Source: Clostridiales bacterium UBA1380 (GTDB taxonomy: Bacteria; Bacillota; Clostridia; Oscillospirales; CAG-272). From it: 14,750 nucleotides of DNA. The position numbers were made by a program, and so were the translations under genes. Below are positions 1 to 6,792 of this stretch, one piece after another. The first letter of the stretch is position 1. Every line of letters starts with the position of its first letter. The notes below the pieces were generated by a model. The model had not been told where the DNA came from and did no database searches. It worked only from the letters and a program-made list of their open reading frames with translations. The stretch spans positions 48,724 to 63,473 of the forward strand of contig DBRA01000026.1 of the NCBI GenBank assembly GCA_002305445.1, in the 5' to 3' direction.

Positions 1-40
1 TTTATCATAATGGCGGCCGGCGCATATCTAGCCGCGATAG

Positions 41-120
41 ATAGTTAGTCATCTGCATAATATAACGCCGTGTTGTTTTGCATCTGCATAATATTGCTGT
101 TATTTTACATGTGCATAAAA
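41..120. repeat. Three degenerate direct repeats beyond the GH95 terminator
   Basis: Three related stretches of about 20 bases begin near 44, 72 and 99. They share the core CATCTGCATAATA or CATGTGCATAAAA preceded by a GTT-containing T-rich tract. The second (72-93) and third (99-120) copies match at 18 of 22 positions by eye. The spacing is about 27-28 bases, so the units sit on the same helical face only approximately. The third copy runs into the terminator stem. Positions 25-43 also hold a weak inverted repeat (TATCTA/TAGATA). No coding frame was recognised in 1-117. The repeats could be regulator sites for a gene beyond the left edge or decayed tandem repeats; neither can be decided here. 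Confidence 0.5.
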
Positions 121-154
121 AATCGGCGGGACATGCTCTGTCCCGCCGATTTTT
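118..154 (-). terminator. Rho-independent terminator of the GH95 gene
   Basis: A perfect 16-base inverted repeat (118-133 with 139-154, core TCGGCGGGACA, 5-base loop) lies six bases beyond the GH95 stop codon. Read on the minus strand, the GC-rich stem is followed by a run of T (the A run at 117-122 on the plus strand). The arm ends are A/T runs on both sides, so it could also act in the other direction. Confidence 0.9.
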
Positions 155-159
155 CCTAT

Positions 160-2400
160 TTAAGCAGGCGTAAGTTCGACCGTCGCGCCTGTCTGAACTT
201 TTACGCGCGCCTCGCCCCGGCCGTTCGGGAAGCGGACGATCACCTCGCTGTCGCCGTCACCGCAGACGCGCTTCAGCGCGACGCGCTCCACTCTGCCGTG
301 CGACCACTGCGCGCTGACCTCGAGTCCGCCGCGCGCGCGCAGACCGGTGAAGCTGCCGTCAGGCATATCGGCGGGGACGGCGGGCAGTATCGTGATCGCT
401 CCGTCGTGCGACTGCATCAGCGTTTCGGCTATGCCCGCCGCGCCGCCGAAGTTGCCGTCGATCTGGAACGGCGGGTGCACATCGAACAGATTGATGCGCG
501 TCGAACGGCAGAACAGCGCGTGGATATTCTTGTAAGCGTCCTCTCCGTCGCGCAGACGTGCGAACAGGTTGATCAGCCACGCGCGGCTCCAGCCGGTATG
601 GCCGCCGCCGAAGGAAAGGCGTCTTTCGAGCGTCTTGCGGATCGCGGCGAAATACTCGGGCGTGTCGGGAGTGATCGCGTTGTCGGGATAAAGCGCGAAC
701 GCGTGCGATATGTGGCGGTGCCCCGGCTCCGGCTCGTCGTAATCCTCCATCCACTCCATGAGCTGGCCGTGCTTGCCGATCTGAAGCGGCGGCAGCTTCG
801 CTCCGATTTCGCGAGCTTTCGCGGCGAGTTCGGGATCTATCCCGAGCATGTCTTCGACGGATGCATAAATTTTAAGCAGTCCTCCGATGATCTCGATGTC
901 CATCGTCGGCGACATGCATAAGCTGACCGCCTTTTTATGCGACGAATCCTCGAAGTAGCGGTTTTCGGGCGATGTCGAAGGCCCGGACAGATAGCGGTCG
1001 TTCTTCGCGTCGTAATACATGTATTCCATGAAGAAGATCGCGCTGTCGCGGATGAATTCGTAAACCGACTTTAAGTATTCGCGGTCGTTTGTATATAAGA
1101 AATGCTCCCACAGATTGAAGCAGAGCCACGCTCCGCCGAGCGGCCACAGCCCCCAGAGCCCGTCGGCGGGCGTCGTGAAACCGTAGATGTCGGACAGATG
1201 ATGCGTCACCGAACCGCCGACGCCGTAATCGACTCTCGCCGTCTTGCGCCCGGACTCGAGCAGGTTCTTGTTGCAGTAATCGGCGAGCGGCAGCAGGCAT
1301 TCGCCTATGTTGGCGACCTCGACGTGCCAGTAGTTCATCTGCAGGTTTATGTTCGTATGGTAGTCGGCGTTCCACGGCGCTTCGAGCCGGTCGTTCCACA
1401 CGCCCTGAAGGTTGGCGGGAAGCGTTCCGGGACGGCTCGAGCCGATCATCAGGTACTTGCCGAACTCGAAGTAAATCGGCGCTATGCCGTCGTCACGCGC
1501 GTTTTCGTCGTTGCGCAGGCGCGCAAGGCGCTCCGACATGGGCAGCGCGTCAAGAGCGGGATCTGACTTGAAGCTGATGCGCGAGCGCTTCATCAGCGGG
1601 CTGTGGTCTGCGATATGCTCGGCGAGAAGCGCGTCCCAGCCCCTGTTCGCGGCAAGCAGCGTCTCCGCTGCGACCTTGTCGTAGCCGTCGCCGTGCGAGT
1701 ACTGCGTCGCCATCGCGACGAAGATCGTGAGAGAATTCGCTCCGGCAACATTGATCGCTCCGCCGTTGACGGTCGGTTTGCCGTCGGTCGCGACGCGCGC
1801 CGCGACGGCGAAGCCGTGGCTGCCGTACGCGGTCTCACCGATAGCGGTGAATCCGCTGCGGTACATCGACATAGATGTGAGGTTGACTCGGCTGTAGCTC
1901 ACGGTGTAGTTCGCGGGCGCGTCGGACGTGAAGCGGATCGCAACAAGGCGCGACGGATACGACGCGAAGCACTCGCGTTTATACGAAACGCCGCCCTTTT
2001 TATACGTGACGACGGCGACGCCGTCGTCAAGGAGCAGCTCTCGGCGGTAATCGGCGACATCGCCCTCGCCGGAAACGGTCACGTAGATGTCGCCGGCGGT
2101 CTCGTACGACTTGACTCTGTCGAAGCAACCCTGCATCGACTCCGACGCGAGTTCGTCGGCATCGACGCCGCGTCCCTCGAGCAGCAGCGCGCGCACAGCG
2201 TCGAGCTTCTCGCGGAAGCCCGGCACCGTCGTATCGCGGACGCTGCCCGACCAAATCGACTCCTCGTTCAGCTGCAGCCGTTCGCGGTCCGTGCCGCCGA
2301 ACAGCATTCCGCCGACGGAGCCGCCGCCGACGGGGTAGGCGTCTTCCCATTCCGCTGCCGGTTTGTCGAGATATATGACCGGCTGACGATTTTCAGACAT
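160..2400 (-). CDS. GH95 alpha-L-fucosidase (probably alpha-1,2), cytoplasmic
   Basis: The 746-residue protein matches glycoside hydrolase family 95, which removes terminal alpha-1,2-linked L-fucose with inversion (some members act on alpha-L-galactose). The N-terminal domain has the family pattern YPVGGGSVGGMLFGG (22-36) and QLNEESIWSG (43-52). The catalytic (alpha/alpha)6 core carries HTNINLQMNYW, with N350 and N352 matching the paired Asn of Bifidobacterium AfcA. E479 in TSPEN is the likely general acid, and D648 in FQIDGNFGG the matching Asp. The start at 2400 has GAGAGGG upstream at good spacing. The frame is open further to 2544, but that part contains the promoter and is not conserved-looking. 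No signal peptide or anchor is seen, so it should act on imported oligosaccharides. It is monocistronic, with its own promoter and terminator. It is intact; substrate preference (mucin, milk glycan or xyloglucan) cannot be read from sequence. Confidence 0.93.
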   Translation of the reverse strand: MSENRQPVIYLDKPAAEWEDAYPVGGGSVGGMLFGGTDRERLQLNEESIWSGSVRDTTVPGFREKLDAVRALLLEGRGVDADELASESMQGCFDRVKSYETAGDIYVTVSGEGDVADYRRELLLDDGVAVVTYKKGGVSYKRECFASYPSRLVAIRFTSDAPANYTVSYSRVNLTSMSMYRSGFTAIGETAYGSHGFAVAARVATDGKPTVNGGAINVAGANSLTIFVAMATQYSHGDGYDKVAAETLLAANRGWDALLAEHIADHSPLMKRSRISFKSDPALDALPMSERLARLRNDENARDDGIAPIYFEFGKYLMIGSSRPGTLPANLQGVWNDRLEAPWNADYHTNINLQMNYWHVEVANIGECLLPLADYCNKNLLESGRKTARVDYGVGGSVTHHLSDIYGFTTPADGLWGLWPLGGAWLCFNLWEHFLYTNDREYLKSVYEFIRDSAIFFMEYMYYDAKNDRYLSGPSTSPENRYFEDSSHKKAVSLCMSPTMDIEIIGGLLKIYASVEDMLGIDPELAAKAREIGAKLPPLQIGKHGQLMEWMEDYDEPEPGHRHISHAFALYPDNAITPDTPEYFAAIRKTLERRLSFGGGHTGWSRAWLINLFARLRDGEDAYKNIHALFCRSTRINLFDVHPPFQIDGNFGGAAGIAETLMQSHDGAITILPAVPADMPDGSFTGLRARGGLEVSAQWSHGRVERVALKRVCGDGDSEVIVRFPNGRGEARVKVQTGATVELTPA

Positions 2401-2469
2401 ATCGTTCCCTCTCTTTAATACGGCCGGCGAATTATATAAATTCCTCATCGGCTCGTAGTTGTCGAATGT

Positions 2470-2498
2470 ATTATAATATATTTGATTGCGCAGCGCAA
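2470..2498 (-). promoter_or_regulatory. Sigma-A-type promoter of the GH95 gene
   Basis: On the minus strand a perfect -10 (TATAAT, 2470-2475) lies 17 bases downstream of TTGCGC (2493-2498), a partial -35 that keeps only the TTG. The predicted start of transcription near 2463 leaves a leader of about 60 bases before the GH95 start. The weak -35 is consistent with activator control or catabolite regulation. Confidence 0.7.
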
Positions 2499-2499
2499 T
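2485..2499. promoter_or_regulatory. Palindromic operator candidate over the GH95 -35 box
   Basis: ATTGCGC-A-GCGCAAT (plus strand) is a perfect 7+1+7 inverted repeat that covers the -35 hexamer and enters the spacer, a typical place for a repressor. A second inverted repeat, ACGATT-6 nt-AATCGT (2508-2525), lies just upstream of the -35. No regulator gene is present in the window, so the cognate protein is unknown. Confidence 0.5.
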
Positions 2500-2547
2500 A
2501 AGTAAATACGATTTCTTATAATCGTTTTTATTTATAAAATACAAAAA

Positions 2548-2576
2548 CGCCGGAAGGATATATTATCCTTCCGGCG
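2548..2576 (-). terminator. Strong terminator closing the ThuA-to-zinc-ribbon operon
   Basis: A perfect 13-base stem (2548-2560 with 2564-2576, core CGCCGGAAGGATA) with a 3-base loop is followed on the minus strand by five T (plus-strand A run 2543-2547). It begins 15 bases after the stop of the zinc-ribbon gene and separates it from the GH95 promoter. Confidence 0.93.
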
Positions 2577-2591
2577 CACACAAGGCGCCGC

Positions 2592-2783
2592 CTATTTGAA
2601 CAGCAGGCAGCCCTGTTTTCTGAAATGCTCTATGCGTTCGCGCAGCCGCTCGACCGGCGCATCGATATATGCGGACAGACAGTCTATGCACATATATTCC
2701 GTCGCGCCGCGGTTGATCATTTTTTTATACAGACCGATTTCGTCATGCGTCAGTTCGCGTCCGCATTTTATGCAGCGATCCGT
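2592..2783 (-). CDS. Small C4 zinc-ribbon protein with no standard start codon
   Basis: A short frame encodes a 63-residue protein if read from ACG at 2783. Two CxxC pairs, CIKC (4-7) and CIDC (32-35), look like a four-cysteine zinc site. The rest (GRELTHDEIGLYKK, NRGATEY, a helical tail ending in QGCLLFK) resembles small uncharacterised proteins I recall as widespread in Clostridia; the function is unknown. The frame is closed by TGA at 2790-2792, only nine bases before the first usable codon, and contains no ATG, GTG or TTG before the first cysteine pair. The ACG sits where homologs normally have ATG (M-x-x-C-x-x-C), about seven bases after TAAGGGTGA, a good ribosome-binding match that overlaps the GH27 stop codon. 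It is last in the operon. It may be a real ACG start, a recent start-codon mutation, or a sequence error. Confidence 0.7.
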   Translation of the reverse strand, partial: TDRCIKCGRELTHDEIGLYKKMINRGATEYMCIDCLSAYIDAPVERLRERIEHFRKQGCLLFK

Positions 2784-2795
2784 TGCGGTTCACCC

Positions 2796-3995
2796 TTATC
2801 TTTCGACGAGCTTGCAGCGGTAGATCTTGCAGTCGTGGGCGGGAACGTGTACGCCGTAGTTCTCGTATACGCCCTTCTTCTCCTCGCCGGTGAAGATGTC
2901 GCGCATATCGAAGGCCATACCGGAGGCAACGGTGAGGCCGAGATCGTAGAACTCGGTGTAAACCCAGCCGTCGTTGTCGTCGAAGTTGAAGAACGCGAGG
3001 ACATACTCGTTGTTCGAGAGGTGCTTGAACATGACGGGACGGTTCGGAGTCCAGCGGCGGTCGTTCTTCGGAACGAGGCGGTAATCGCCGATCTCGATGC
3101 CGGGGCCGCGGCGGGTTGTGTAGTCGGTGCCGACGATGAACGGCGGACGCGCTTCTTCGTCCTGGTTGATCGAGATCAGCTCCTTGTTGGTGAGCAGGGC
3201 GAGCGTTTCGGGATCCATGTTGCGGACGTCGCAGCCGATCATCAGCGGCGAGCCAAACAGACACCACAGCGCGAAATGCGTGCGGTATTCGATATCGGTG
3301 CAGCCGCCGTTGGCGACGTTGCCCTTGCCGCGCATGCCGCAGATGAGCATGTCGATATCGTTATAACAGCCGGGAGCGCTGTAGCCGAGCTTGTAGATCT
3401 GGCTCATCGCGATGTCCTTGAAGGAGCGGAAGCTGTCGTTGATGTCGCCGGTGGAGCGGTAGATGTGCGCGCCGGTGGAGCGGATCCAGCGTTCGACTTC
3501 GTCGCTGCCCCAGTTGCAGGCGGAGAACAGGATCTCTCTGCCGGAAGCCTTGAGCGCCATGGACATGCGGTTGTAGAGCACGGGGCCGTTGGCGAGGGCG
3601 GGCTTGTAGCAGAAGTCATACTTCAGGTAGTCGATCTCGAAGCTTGCGAACGTCTTCGCATCGAGGAACTCGTAGTCAAAGCTGGACGGATAGCCGGCGC
3701 AGGTTTTTGTTCCGGCGCAGGAATACATACCGAACTTCAGTCCCTTGGAGTGGATGTAGTCGGCGAGGTGCTTCATGCCGTGCGGGAACTTCTTGGGGTC
3801 GGCGACGATCTCGTGAGTCTTCGGATCGCGCTCGCGGAGCGACCAGCAGTCGTCGATGACGATATACTCATAACCGGCGTCCTTGAGTCCGGTGGAAACG
3901 ATGGCGTCAGCGGTTTCCATCAGCAGCTCTTCGGATATATCGTTTCCAAAGGTGTTCCATGAGTTCCAGCCAAGCGGCGGTCTTTGAGCAAGCAT
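2796..3995 (-). CDS. GH27 alpha-galactosidase-family enzyme, cytoplasmic
   Basis: The 399-residue protein is a glycoside hydrolase family 27 (melibiase) TIM barrel with a short C-terminal beta domain. It opens with LGWNSWNTFG (8-17), has the substrate-binding DDCW (48-51), the nucleophile D127 in YLKYDFC, and the acid/base D184 in YRSTGDINDS. GH27 enzymes retain configuration and release alpha-galactose, alpha-GalNAc or beta-L-arabinopyranose. The usual CEWG specificity motif is CNWG here (C160-G163), with Ser at 164; in human alpha-galactosidase these positions are Glu203 and Leu206, and in the alpha-GalNAc enzyme they are Ser and Ala. The start at 3995 has AAAGGAGA nine bases upstream. An earlier in-frame ATG at 4046 overlaps the GtrA stop but has no ribosome-binding site and adds 17 unconserved-looking residues. 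No signal peptide is present. The family is certain; the sugar removed is not. Confidence 0.93.
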   Translation of the reverse strand: MLAQRPPLGWNSWNTFGNDISEELLMETADAIVSTGLKDAGYEYIVIDDCWSLRERDPKTHEIVADPKKFPHGMKHLADYIHSKGLKFGMYSCAGTKTCAGYPSSFDYEFLDAKTFASFEIDYLKYDFCYKPALANGPVLYNRMSMALKASGREILFSACNWGSDEVERWIRSTGAHIYRSTGDINDSFRSFKDIAMSQIYKLGYSAPGCYNDIDMLICGMRGKGNVANGGCTDIEYRTHFALWCLFGSPLMIGCDVRNMDPETLALLTNKELISINQDEEARPPFIVGTDYTTRRGPGIEIGDYRLVPKNDRRWTPNRPVMFKHLSNNEYVLAFFNFDDNDGWVYTEFYDLGLTVASGMAFDMRDIFTGEEKKGVYENYGVHVPAHDCKIYRCKLVER

Positions 3996-4042
3996 TTTGT
4001 TTGTTCTCCTTTTTTTATATAAAATTGTTTTGCTCCGTTGAT

Positions 4043-4480
4043 TCATTTGTCCGTGCCACCGGCTCTGCGGCCGGTTCGCACGAATACCATAAACTTTCCG
4101 GTAATGTAGTTTAAAATAACGACAACTACCGCGACGGGTATCTTCACGAAATATTTGTCATAGCCTAAAACATCATAGCCGAGCCAGATCAGCGCGGTTT
4201 CGACGCCGAGCGAGAACAGTCTCGCGGCGATAAACTTGAAAAACTGCGCGACGGCGGTACTGCCGCTTTCTTTATTCGAAAAAACGAACAGCTTGTTCGC
4301 AAAATAGGCGAATATGACCGCGAAGCACCACGACAGCACGTTCGCGCCGACTGGTGCCATCCCGAGCCAGACGAGCAGCCAGTAGCCGCCCGTGCCGATC
4401 ACGGTCGTACAGCCGCCGATAAACAGATAGCGGAACAGCTCGCCGTAGCGGCCGAATATTTCCTTTAATTTATCCTTCAC
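4043..4480 (-). CDS. GtrA-like four-helix membrane protein
   Basis: The 145-residue hydrophobic protein fits the GtrA family (PF04138), with four predicted membrane segments (about 15-38, 45-67, 77-100 and 111-133). The family signatures FANKLFVFSN (60-69) and NYITGKFMVF (124-133) end the second and fourth helices. GtrA members are thought to flip or help transfer polyprenyl-phosphate sugars in cell-surface glycosylation. Translation starts at GTG, with GGGAGG six bases upstream, and overlaps the end of the Toprim gene by 11 bases, implying coupled translation. No glycosyltransferase, the usual GtrA partner, lies in the window, so its substrate is open. Confidence 0.87.
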   Translation of the reverse strand: MKDKLKEIFGRYGELFRYLFIGGCTTVIGTGGYWLLVWLGMAPVGANVLSWCFAVIFAYFANKLFVFSNKESGSTAVAQFFKFIAARLFSLGVETALIWLGYDVLGYDKYFVKIPVAVVVVILNYITGKFMVFVRTGRRAGGTDK

Positions 4481-5069
4481 CTGATGCCTCCCGGGCGGCC
4501 TTCTCGAACTCTTCCCTTGTGCAGACGGCGTTTACGGCCGCCAGAAGCGCGTTCGGCGTCATGCCCGGCGGCAGCCGCAGCGACTGCGCGAATAAGTCGC
4601 GCCGCTCGGCCGCGCCTTCGCATCCGGTCAGGCTGTATTCGTAAAAATCGGCCTTCGTTATGCCGCCGGTCTGCCTGACCGCCGCGCCGTCGACCGAAAA
4701 CGGCTCGAACAGCACGCGCAGGTACTGCGCGTCGATGCCCTCGACGCCGAGCGAACCCGACTTCGACGGCGCGCGTTTGCGCCGTTCCCTGCCCTCGACG
4801 CGCGGCACGTAGAGGTCGATCACGCTGCCGGCCGGCAGCGCGGAGCGGATATGGCCGCGTATCACCGCGCCCGCTCCGTCGGGGTCGGTGAGGACGATTA
4901 TCTTTCCGCCACCGGCAAGGCGGCGTATCAGCGCGAGCTTTTCGGCCGATGAAAACACGCCGAATCCGTCGGTCGGCACGATTACTGCCTCGATGAGCGA
5001 AGCGAGCTTGATTTTATCGTATTTGCCTTCGACGATGACCGGGTACGGTATCTTAAGCCGCTCGTTCAT
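4470..5069 (-). CDS. Toprim-domain protein related to ribonuclease M5
   Basis: The 199-residue protein has an N-terminal Toprim fold: VIVEGKYDK with catalytic Glu14, and the DxD motif LTDPDGAG with D62 and D64, which bind Mg2+. The middle GSLGVEGID and the C-terminal half (ending NALLAAVNAVCTREEFEKA) match the RNase M5 / DUF4093 type. RNase M5 matures 5S rRNA. This sequence looks more like the second clostridial paralogue (PYPVIVEGKYDKIKL, PSKSGSLGVEG) than like the classical rnmV product, so no symbol is given. It overlaps holA by four bases (ATGA) and gtrA-like by 11, so the three are probably translationally coupled. It is intact and close to the usual length. Confidence 0.85.
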   Translation of the reverse strand: MNERLKIPYPVIVEGKYDKIKLASLIEAVIVPTDGFGVFSSAEKLALIRRLAGGGKIIVLTDPDGAGAVIRGHIRSALPAGSVIDLYVPRVEGRERRKRAPSKSGSLGVEGIDAQYLRVLFEPFSVDGAAVRQTGGITKADFYEYSLTGCEGAAERRDLFAQSLRLPPGMTPNALLAAVNAVCTREEFEKAAREASGEG

Positions 5070-6127
5070 GCGTCCGCTCCGATTATCGCGCAGACAAGCC
5101 GTTCGAGCGCGATGTAGTCGAGCCGCGTCGATTTAAGCTGCATGTCAGCATCGAGGCAGGCTTTAACCGCGGTTTTCAGCTTCTCCGGGGACGATTTGCC
5201 GTACGCCCGCGCGTAAAACGACGCCTGCCGCTCGCTCATGCCGAGCGCAGCCGCGACGTCGGATATGGGCATTCCCTTTCGCCTCATCTCGGCGACGGCA
5301 TACGCGTTACGGCACACCCTCGATATGGCTCCGCAGGCGGCGATCGGTTCGTCTCTGCGCAGCTTCATCTTCCGCAGCGCTTCGAACACGGCCGCGCGGT
5401 TGCCGTCCGTCAGCGCGTTGACGAGCGCGAAGTCCTTGTCCTCCGTGCTGCCGGCGACGCTGTCGGATACGTCCTCCGCCGTGACGACGGTGTCGCCTCG
5501 GCTCTTCACGCGAGCGGTCAGCTTCTCGATTTCGCCGGACAGCGCGTACATCGAGCTGCCGCAAAGCGCCAGCAGCACGTCGACCGCGTCGGTCGTGACG
5601 GTCAGGCCGTCCGTATCGAAGTGACGCGAAATCCATGAGCGCAGCTTCGGCTGCGACGGGAAGTCGAAGCGAACCGGCTGCGCGAACTCGGCTATGCGCT
5701 TATACAGCGCAGACGGCCTGTCCGCGGCGACGTCGCCGAAGTCAAGCGCGCCGCGCGACACGACGATGAGCAGCACCGTGTCTGAGTATGCGCCCATGCG
5801 CGATAAAAGATCGATAAAGAGATCGGTCTGAGCCGCGAATTTATCGTTTCGCGCGGTCGTCAGCGGCGGGTCTCTGACCTCCACAAACCGCCTTCTGCCC
5901 GCGAAGGAGACTGCGGCAACTTCGGTCGCGATCATGTCCGCATCGAAGCCGAGCGTATCGAAGCGGACGCAGTCGGCGGCGGTTTCTTCGCCTTCGCCGA
6001 CGACCGCGCGCCGAAGGTCCGCAGCCAGTCTGTTTTTCGTAAAATCCTCGTCGCCGAAGAAAAGGTAAGCGCCGGCGGCTGTTTGAATGCGTCGGCGCAT
6101 CGCTGCGTCATCGATACAATTAAACAA
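5066..6127 (-). CDS. holA: DNA polymerase III subunit delta (HolA)
   Basis: The 353-residue protein matches the delta subunit of the sliding-clamp loader, which opens the beta clamp during replication. The AAA+-like N-terminus has YLFFGDEDF (21-29). Later family landmarks are the L-x-x-W step (162-165), LSGEIEKL (196-203), DKDFALVNAL (230-239) and the C-terminal collar helices ending in KSTRLDYIALERL (337-349). Length is normal for Bacillota HolA. The start is TTG at 6127, with AAAGGAG nine bases upstream; the first ATG, nine codons later, has no ribosome-binding site. It overlaps the Toprim gene (ATGA). In many Bacillota holA neighbours rpsT; here it is embedded with carbohydrate-related genes. 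Confidence 0.9.
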   Translation of the reverse strand: MFNCIDDAAMRRRIQTAAGAYLFFGDEDFTKNRLAADLRRAVVGEGEETAADCVRFDTLGFDADMIATEVAAVSFAGRRRFVEVRDPPLTTARNDKFAAQTDLFIDLLSRMGAYSDTVLLIVVSRGALDFGDVAADRPSALYKRIAEFAQPVRFDFPSQPKLRSWISRHFDTDGLTVTTDAVDVLLALCGSSMYALSGEIEKLTARVKSRGDTVVTAEDVSDSVAGSTEDKDFALVNALTDGNRAAVFEALRKMKLRRDEPIAACGAISRVCRNAYAVAEMRRKGMPISDVAAALGMSERQASFYARAYGKSSPEKLKTAVKACLDADMQLKSTRLDYIALERLVCAIIGADA

Positions 6128-6166
6128 ACCTCGTCGCTCCTTTGCTTTTATCGCCGCAGGTTATAT

Positions 6167-6787
6167 TTATGTGCAGCTATGTAATTCCTTTTCCGGTTTC
6201 AGCGTCAGCGTCATCCTCGTCCGCTGCGCCGACGCGCCGCGTATCTCGATGATATAATCGATCGAGAGCGTGCCGCCGTCGGGGCCGAGGTCGTTGTCGA
6301 CCTTGCGCGTGTATACGCACATTTCGAGCGTGACTCCGGACGCCTTGTAAGCGCATATGTGGCGTTTGCCCGGCTCGAACACCATCGCGGCGTTCGCGGC
6401 CAGATCTATAACGCGCTCGTCGTCGACCGCGGCGCGCGTCAGCGTGACAAGCTCGCGGTCGTTTTCGTCGAACGATATCTCCGTGACGGAGCCGTCGAGG
6501 CCGGTCAGCTCGCTGTCATAATAGCGGATCTTGTACCGGCCTTCGCTGTATGTATATTCCGCGTCCGTCGCGAACTCGTACTCGCCGCCGCCGAAGTAGT
6601 TGGCATCGGTGTCGTCGTAGTCGTCGCCGTCCGAATCAAGCGGCGGCAGCGCCTGTTCCACTGCGTCAAGCAGCAGCCCGAACAGGTAGCTTGCGGCCAT
6701 GTCGTTTTGTCGCGTTTTGATCTCGACACGCGCGTTCAACCCGCTGCGCGGCTCGAGCGGGTACGCGATGTCGAATCCTTCGGTCAT
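6167..6787 (-). CDS. DUF1934 (YwiB-like) beta-barrel protein with acidic insertion
   Basis: The 206-residue protein carries the DUF1934 pattern of a small lipocalin-like barrel. Visible parts are GRYKIRYYDSELTGLDGSVT (83-102), VTLTRAA (114-120), MVFEPGKRHICAY (135-147), the GVTLEMCVYT strand and the final SIDYIIEIRG. Family function is unknown. An early strand, ARVEIKTRQ (19-27), is separated from the rest by about 45 residues that include a very acidic stretch (51-61, DSDGDDYDDTD), which I do not recognise as part of the family. The upstream TTG at 6796 overlaps the ThuA stop as TTGA and would add three residues; ATG at 6787 was chosen, but neither start has a convincing ribosome-binding site. 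It lies between ThuA-like and holA in the operon. Confidence 0.75.
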   Translation of the reverse strand: MTEGFDIAYPLEPRSGLNARVEIKTRQNDMAASYLFGLLLDAVEQALPPLDSDGDDYDDTDANYFGGGEYEFATDAEYTYSEGRYKIRYYDSELTGLDGSVTEISFDENDRELVTLTRAAVDDERVIDLAANAAMVFEPGKRHICAYKASGVTLEMCVYTRKVDNDLGPDGGTLSIDYIIEIRGASAQRTRMTLTLKPEKELHSCT

Positions 6788-6792
6788 TCTTC

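Noticed and set aside
1603..2418. Plus-strand open frames opposite GH95 (also 70-921)
   Set aside because: These are Arg/Ala/Val-rich shadows of the GH95 coding sequence without start signals.
2401..2544. Extended N-terminus of GH95 from an upstream ATG at 2544
   Set aside because: The extension would cover the promoter and operator region and has no family similarity; the ATG at 2400 has a good ribosome-binding site and fits the family start.
2625..3962. Long plus-strand open frame (445 codons) opposite GH27
   Set aside because: It lies antisense to a clear GH27 enzyme, is a low-complexity Val/Ala/Glu/Asp-rich translation, and has no ribosome-binding site; it arises from GC-biased third codon positions.
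3996..4046. Upstream ATG for GH27 at 4046 overlapping the GtrA stop
   Set aside because: It has no ribosome-binding site, while the ATG at 3995 has AAAGGAGA at proper spacing and starts directly before the family motif.
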